The notes under the pieces were generated by a model that made no database searches, was not told the DNA's origin, and was given only the letters and a program-made list of their open reading frames with translations. DNA of 29,181 bases, taken from Desulfitobacterium sp038181555 (GTDB taxonomy: Bacteria > Bacillota > Desulfitobacteriia > Desulfitobacteriales > Desulfitobacteriaceae). The position numbers and the translations under genes are program-made. The stretch is from NCBI RefSeq assembly GCF_038181555.1, contig NZ_JBBWUA010000029.1:1-29181 (forward strand), given 5' to 3'. How positions within the stretch are numbered: the first letter of the stretch is position 1; each line of letters starts with the position of its first letter. Of the stretch, positions 25,354 to 29,181 are shown one piece after another.

Positions 25354-25662
25354 CACGTCCATTATGAATTAGTTCATTTGGAGTTACTTTTTTTATTAAT
25401 ACTAGTCGGTCTGATGAGGAAAATAGATATGAAGCATTGACTAACCAAATGGAGTTTATTTCTTAGTTGTGTTGAGATGAGCATGGATCGCCAGGAAGTC
25501 TAGTTATGAGATATTTGAGTATATCCCCCTTCAGTATTTGAGATATTACTTTACATAATATTCATTATAGGACCCAAGATGAAAAATATTGTATCGCTAT
25601 AAAATGCTCCGAAACATTCCCCTCTCTTCGATATATTTCTAATAATATTACGTTCTAGTTGA
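25354..25662. other. Gap with no recognisable gene
   Basis: 309 AT-rich bases between the epimerase-like gene (+) and the Cys-rich gene (-). I see no convincing terminator. A 20-codon frame from TTG 25379 (LLFLLILVGLMRKIDMKH) reads like a membrane-segment remnant, but it has no support. Confidence 0.4.
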
Positions 25663-25899
25663 TTAGCGTTTAATTTTAAAAGCCTTCTTGGATTGTTCTC
25701 CTGTGAGTGAATCAATATCTTCAGTGTTAACGAGGATCTCCTCGATTTCAATTCCTATATAATCAGCTTTAGAATCGATACACTGGCAGCAATTATCACA
25801 GACTTTATTGTTATCTAATTCGCAACAGTCACATTCGCCACATTCTGTACATAAACGGTCTTCAATGATACAGGGTTCTCCATATGATTTCATATGCAT
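25663..25899 (-). CDS. Small Cys-rich, probably metal-binding protein
   Basis: 78 residues with 12 cysteines packed into the first half in the order C, C-x2-C-x2-C-x-C-C, then C-x2-C-C-x-C (CIIEDRLCTECGECDCCE and VCDNCCQCID). This suggests zinc, copper or iron-sulfur binding; an acidic C-terminal half follows. No signal peptide is present. GGAG is 6 bases before the ATG at 25899. I do not recognise the family. It is the last gene of the minus-strand run that starts at the YneA-like gene, but 150 bases of repeats separate it from the DD-carboxypeptidase gene. Confidence 0.72.
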   Translation of the reverse strand: MHMKSYGEPCIIEDRLCTECGECDCCELDNNKVCDNCCQCIDSKADYIGIEIEEILVNTEDIDSLTGEQSKKAFKIKR

Positions 25900-25924
25900 T
25901 ATACACTCCAATATAGTTAATTAT

Positions 25925-26014
25925 GACATTGATCATATTTGTGGTAACAATATTACCGATGGTAATGATATTGTTTATAGTAATAATATCATGTATGATA
26001 ATAATATCAAATTA
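25925..26014. repeat. Degenerate 18-bp tandem repeat
   Basis: Five units, at 25925, 25943, 25961, 25979 and 25997. The last four are clear: GGTAACAATATTACCGAT, GGTAATGATATTGTTTAT, AGTAATAATATCATGTAT and GATAATAATATCAAATTA. The first is weaker. Several units are near-palindromic. It lies between the DD-carboxypeptidase and Cys-rich genes. Confidence 0.65.
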
Positions 26015-26051
26015 CAGAATATTTATAATAATTCTATTTTAATAAAATATA

Positions 26052-27095
26052 CTAGGGTACAAAGAATCCCGGAGTTTTATTCAAGGCCTCGGGGCTGTTC
26101 GTAATGTTTTTTAGAGCCGAGCGTGTTCGTATTTTAGCCAAACCTTGATCTAATAATTCTATCGTATCCTTATAACGCTGATCACTGCCCAACAAGACAA
26201 GTAATAGATCCCCATCCCCTCTCGTTACATAAGTAACGAGGCATTGTCCTGCTTCGGTGGTTGTTCCAGTTTTAAGTCCTTCATCACCTGGATAAACACC
26301 TAAAAGCTGATTGGTATTGGAGATCTCTCTGATTTGCTTCCATCCATTCACATCAGTCCATTCAATCGTAGCTCCCTTCAGCTTTACATATGACAGAAGC
26401 TCAGCATTTCGGGTGAATTTCGTAGCAATTCTAGTCAAATCTTGTGCTGTAGTATACTGCTCAGGTACTGATAAGCCATGGGCAGTTTTTATCTGCGTAT
26501 CTGTACACCCCAATTGACTTGCATACTGGTTTGCACTATCAATAAAGTTTTCAAGGGAGCCATATGCAGCAACAGCTAAAGCATTAGCTGCATCGTTAGC
26601 GCTTGCAACATACAAGGCAGTCATTAAGTCCTTAACTTGAATCTTGTCACCGGGTTTAAGGCCTAGGACTGATCCTTCTACCATAACTTCTTTACCTACA
26701 GTTACCCATTCAGTATCTTTTAGTTTTTCATGAACGACTAGTCCTGTTAAGAGTTTAACAGTGCTCGCCGGTGCTCTTTGAATATCTTTATTTTTCTCTA
26801 AGAGCCTCTCCCCTGTCCTAAGATTAACCATTAGATAACTAGAGTCTTCAGGACGAGTATAATCACTGGATTCATTCGCTTTGTTGATAGACGAAGTGTT
26901 TTTCAGGGCAGTGTTCTCAAGGCTGATTTCGGTATTACCTGATAATGAATAAGCCAATTCAGAGGTGTTTTGTGCTTTTAGCGTCCCTGCTAATCCTGAA
27001 AGTGTAGGTATACCAGGGTAAAAGCTTAAAACGATTACCGCAAAAGCAATAATCGCTGTAAATCTCAAGGTTTTTCTTTTAGTATTTTTATTCAT
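26052..27095 (-). CDS. D-alanyl-D-alanine carboxypeptidase (peptidase S11, DacF/PBP5-like)
   Basis: 347 residues. A signal/anchor segment (about 11-27) and a Ser/Thr/Asn-rich linker (to about 80) precede the S11 catalytic domain. The three penicillin-binding motifs are S111-T-V-K114, S165-A-N167 and K275-T-G. It trims the terminal D-Ala of muropeptides outside the membrane. The catalytic domain is short at its C terminus and lacks a visible PBP5_C beta domain or amphipathic tail helix. AGAAGG precedes the ATG. It has its own promoter and lies 190 bases behind the M23 gene. Confidence 0.92.
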   Translation of the reverse strand: MNKNTKRKTLRFTAIIAFAVIVLSFYPGIPTLSGLAGTLKAQNTSELAYSLSGNTEISLENTALKNTSSINKANESSDYTRPEDSSYLMVNLRTGERLLEKNKDIQRAPASTVKLLTGLVVHEKLKDTEWVTVGKEVMVEGSVLGLKPGDKIQVKDLMTALYVASANDAANALAVAAYGSLENFIDSANQYASQLGCTDTQIKTAHGLSVPEQYTTAQDLTRIATKFTRNAELLSYVKLKGATIEWTDVNGWKQIREISNTNQLLGVYPGDEGLKTGTTTEAGQCLVTYVTRGDGDLLLVLLGSDQRYKDTIELLDQGLAKIRTRSALKNITNSPEALNKTPGFFVP

Positions 27096-27199
27096 AACTT
27101 GCCTTCTTTTAAGAGTATCGAGCTGACAATCTATGTAAATAATTCATCCATAGCTTAATCTTAATCCGGACGTCACAATCTAAACTGTCTCGCTCTTAT

Positions 27200-27228
27200 A
27201 TAATAAAGACTTTTAATATTTTGAGCAA
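27200..27228 (-). promoter_or_regulatory. Predicted promoter of the DD-carboxypeptidase gene
   Basis: On the minus strand TTGCTC (27223-27228) is followed after 17 bases by TATTAT (27200-27205), about 105 bases before the ATG. Confidence 0.5.
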
Positions 27229-27287
27229 GCTTTTGCTATTAATATATAAACAAAATCGCTTATGCACTGTAAATTAATGAAAAAGCT

Positions 27288-28100
27288 TTAGTTTTGTTGC
27301 CAGACAGATACAAACGGATAAGGATTGACCCATTCTCCGTTAGGAAGTTCGATACCAAAGTGTAAGTGGTCTGGCGTCGTTAGGGCAACACCGGTATGTC
27401 CTAGGGTCCCTAACGCATCTCCCTTTTTAACTTTTTGGCCCATCATAAGCTTAGGGTTGATGGTTTGCAGGTGAGCATAGTAATAGTAATTACCATCCTC
27501 TCCTCGAACACCGACGCGTTCCCCCCCTAGTCGATTCCAGCCTAGTTTTTCTATTACACCATCGCTGACACTGATAATGGGGATCCCTTCTGCACCAAAA
27601 ATATCAGTTCCCTCATGTCGACGGATACCACCTTCCCTGTCCGCGCCAAAAGTATCAATAAACCAGACTTCACCAATCACCGGAAAAACAAAACGATTGG
27701 GTTCATAGAGTGGATAGGTTAAAAGAATTTCCCGACGCCAGAGCAGTTGCTTGACTGTTTCTTTTTTTATATGTATTACCTCATTCTGCCAAGACAAATC
27801 TTGAAAAAAAACGCCTTGCTCAAGCTGCCTAATGAGATAAGCCTGTTCAGTTTCCGTAATCGAACTTTTCAGTGCGAGTAAATCAGCCCAGCCTGTCGCT
27901 GACAGGTTCTCCCCTTCTCTTTGGCAGTTCAAAACGAGATCAGTCGATAAATTAGTAAGGTAAAGATAGATATCTGGAGAAATCCGAGGAGGCATGTGTA
28001 GGCCTTTCCATAAGGATAAGCTTATAACTAAGACAGCAACAGCCTTGATGATTAACATCCAAAGCCTTTCTCGAGTCTCGAATCTCTTACCGAATTTCAT
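27288..28100 (-). CDS. Membrane-anchored M23 (LytM-type) peptidase
   Basis: 270 residues. One N-terminal membrane segment (about 13-31) and a helical region precede the M23 domain (about 138-262). Zinc ligands are H162 and D166 (HEGTD) and H247 in HLHFG, with catalytic H210 (YYAHL) and H245. These are all intact, so it can be an active endopeptidase, unlike degenerate LytM activators. GGGGAGAG lies before the ATG. It is 59 bases downstream of the YneA-like gene with no terminator between, so it may be read from the LexA-controlled promoter. Some such proteins act in sporulation (SpoIIQ) or division. Confidence 0.9.
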   Translation of the reverse strand: MKFGKRFETRERLWMLIIKAVAVLVISLSLWKGLHMPPRISPDIYLYLTNLSTDLVLNCQREGENLSATGWADLLALKSSITETEQAYLIRQLEQGVFFQDLSWQNEVIHIKKETVKQLLWRREILLTYPLYEPNRFVFPVIGEVWFIDTFGADREGGIRRHEGTDIFGAEGIPIISVSDGVIEKLGWNRLGGERVGVRGEDGNYYYYAHLQTINPKLMMGQKVKKGDALGTLGHTGVALTTPDHLHFGIELPNGEWVNPYPFVSVWQQN

Positions 28101-28159
28101 TCATCTCTCCCCCCTCTACAATGATTAATATGGGGAGAGAGCTCGAGTTAGAAGTATCT

Positions 28160-28510
28160 CTAAGGTTGCAGAGGATCAGCAGGGGTGTAAATTACCTGAC
28201 CCGTCTGAATTGTAGTGTCCGTGAGTTGATTAAATTCCATAATTTTTAGAACAAGTGTACGGGTATCAATTTGGAGACCAGTGTTTTCGGCTAAAGACCA
28301 GAGCGTATCACCGGATTGAACGATTTGGGGTTGAAAGGTTAGCGCTTCTACCCTACTATTTGCTTGATTCCAATCCCAAACAAACCATCCCATCCCTCCA
28401 AAAATAATAAAAAAGAGCAATAAATATGAACAAAACTGTCTTTGTATTTTTCTCATGCGGTAATTTCTATAATTTCGATATTGACGGACAGAAGAAGTGC
28501 AAGTACTCAT
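28160..28510 (-). CDS. yneA: YneA-like LysM cell division inhibitor
   Basis: 116 residues. A basic N-terminus and one membrane segment (about 30-47) are followed by a LysM domain (about 60-110: IVQSGDTLWSLAENTG). Size, layout, divergence from lexA and the LexA boxes match YneA, the SOS-induced division suppressor of Bacillus, which acts in the membrane and is short-lived. Sequence identity beyond the LysM motif was not checked. The ATG at 28510 is chosen because GAGGAGG lies 6 bases upstream. Confidence 0.75.
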   Translation of the reverse strand: MSTCTSSVRQYRNYRNYRMRKIQRQFCSYLLLFFIIFGGMGWFVWDWNQANSRVEALTFQPQIVQSGDTLWSLAENTGLQIDTRTLVLKIMEFNQLTDTTIQTGQVIYTPADPLQP

Positions 28511-28548
28511 AATAATCCTCCTCAATGTTCCCTTAAAACAGAATAGAC

Positions 28549-28562
28549 CGAACATAAGTTCT
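28549..28562. promoter_or_regulatory. LexA (Cheo) box 1, at the yneA promoter
   Basis: CGAACATAAGTTCT fits the Bacillus LexA consensus CGAACRNRYGTTYG (GAAC-N4-GTTC) at 12 of 14 positions. It lies just downstream of the yneA -10. Confidence 0.85.
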
Positions 28563-28569
28563 TGAGAAC

Positions 28570-28599
28570 AGTATAAGGGAGAAAGTATTATTTAGTCAA
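28570..28599 (-). promoter_or_regulatory. yneA promoter
   Basis: On the minus strand TTGACT (28594-28599) is followed after 18 bases by TATACT (28570-28575). Confidence 0.75.
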
Positions 28600-28607
28600 T
28601 AGTCTTT

Positions 28608-28621
28608 CGAACATTTGTTTG
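28608..28621. promoter_or_regulatory. LexA (Cheo) box 2, at the lexA promoter
   Basis: CGAACATTTGTTTG matches the consensus CGAACRNRYGTTYG at 13 of 14 positions and overlaps the lexA -35 element (28619-28624), which would give autoregulation. Confidence 0.88.
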
Positions 28622-28647
28622 CACGGAAATGAATTTAATGGTACAAT
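28619..28647 (+). promoter_or_regulatory. lexA promoter
   Basis: TTGCAC (28619-28624) and TACAAT (28642-28647) with exactly 17 bases between; the ATG is about 28 bases further downstream. Confidence 0.85.
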
Positions 28648-28675
28648 AGGTACATAAATACATAGGGGGGATTGG

Positions 28676-29181
28676 ATGTATCTTGATTTATCACAAAGAC
28701 AAACTGATATTTTAGAGTATATAAAACGGGTTATTCGCGAAAAAGGTTACCCTCCTTCTGTCCGTGAAATTGGCGATGCAGTGGGCCTAATGTCGAGCTC
28801 GACTGTTCATGGTCATCTACAAACTCTCGAAGAAAAAGGATACATACGCCGTGATCCAACAAAGCCACGGGCTATTGAGATATTGGGCAGCGATGCGGAT
28901 GAAAAGCGAACAGTTTTTGTACCGATTATTGGTCGAGTTACTGCTGGTCAACCCATCTTAGCTGAAGAAAACATCGAAGATACGTTCCCTCTCCCTGTTG
29001 ATTTAGTGAACTCGGATACGGTTTTTATGCTCAGAGTTAAAGGTGAAAGCATGATTGATGCCGGAATCATGGATGGGGATCTTATTTTAGTCCGCCAACA
29101 ACAAGTTGCCCGCAATGGTGAGATAGTTGTTGCGATGATTGGTGAAGAAGCTACGGTTAAGCGCTTCTATAAAGAAAAAAC
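28676..29181 (+). CDS. lexA: LexA repressor (3' end cut off by the window)
   Basis: 168 codons are visible. The winged-helix DNA-binding domain (1-65, with PPSVREIG and the recognition helix SSSTVHGHLQTLE) and most of the S24 domain are present. Cleavage site A90-G91 (GRVTAGQP), catalytic S125 (VKGESM) and K162 (ATVKRF) are all intact, so RecA-stimulated self-cleavage should work. GGGGGG lies upstream of the ATG at 28676. It is divergent from yneA and shares a regulatory region holding two LexA boxes. Confidence 0.96.
   Translation, partial: MYLDLSQRQTDILEYIKRVIREKGYPPSVREIGDAVGLMSSSTVHGHLQTLEEKGYIRRDPTKPRAIEILGSDADEKRTVFVPIIGRVTAGQPILAEENIEDTFPLPVDLVNSDTVFMLRVKGESMIDAGIMDGDLILVRQQQVARNGEIVVAMIGEEATVKRFYKEK

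Noticed and set aside
25379..25438. 20-codon membrane-like peptide after the epimerase gene
   Set aside because: TTG start, no ribosome site, no conservation evidence available.
25808..26104. Plus-strand open frame with Asn-Ile hexapeptide repeats
   Set aside because: It overlaps the Cys-rich gene and the DD-carboxypeptidase end on the other strand, has no ribosome site, and its repeats follow from the 18-bp DNA repeat.

Overview
The window looks like chromosomal DNA of a low-to-moderate GC, Gram-positive, endospore-former-type Clostridia, most likely Peptococcaceae of the Desulfosporosinus/Desulfitobacterium kind. This is inferred from strong GGAGG ribosome binding sites, TTG/GTG starts, CWB2 cell-wall repeats, an L-lactate permease, a DUF421-DUF4363 pair, a DUF1858-DUF438 pair and a lexA/yneA-type divergent SOS locus with Bacillus-type LexA boxes. 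No rRNA, tRNA or CRISPR array was seen.

Layout. 1-6.6 kb: tail of an unidentified gene, a TraB/PrgY-like membrane protein (-), a DUF2238-like membrane protein, DUF1858 plus DUF438-hemerythrin-PAS (a likely redox/NO/O2-responsive pair), a ZIP metal transporter, the DUF421-DUF4363 operon, and a convergent xanthine phosphoribosyltransferase whose 3' end overlaps the DUF4363 gene. 6.7-11.4 kb: two minus-strand genes, an L-lactate permease with a FadR/LldR-type operator candidate in its leader, and a large secreted cell-wall amidase (CWB2, 3 SH3b, Amidase_3). 11.5-17.6 kb: YggT, then a type II topoisomerase operon (parE-parC-like), then an orphan coiled-coil protein. 17.7-19.3 kb: an SPFH/prohibitin-like protein (-) and a hotdog thioesterase (+).

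19.3-25.4 kb is an accessory stretch. It holds an FRG-domain protein, a palindrome-rich non-coding segment, an IS91-like element (HUH/Y2 transposase with a translationally coupled tyrosine recombinase) ending in a GC-rich inverted repeat, an MBL-fold hydrolase whose start abuts that terminus, a lipoprotein and a TIGR01777 sugar-epimerase-like protein. 25.4-29.2 kb: a Cys-rich small protein, a degenerate 18-bp tandem repeat, a DD-carboxypeptidase, an M23 peptidase and a YneA-like LysM protein, all on the minus strand. The YneA-like gene is divergent from lexA, which runs off the end. Two LexA boxes sit between them, each placed on one of the two promoters.

The most unusual observations are: a CWB2 repeat apparently split by a three-SH3b cassette in the amidase; a minus-strand group of wall enzymes downstream of an SOS-controlled YneA-like gene; the two-recombinase IS91-like element with structured flanks beside an FRG gene; and two degenerate tandem repeats (12 bp upstream of parE, 18 bp downstream of the DD-carboxypeptidase gene). 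I did not find a clearly new multi-gene system. The FRG/IS91 region is the best place to look for accessory biology.
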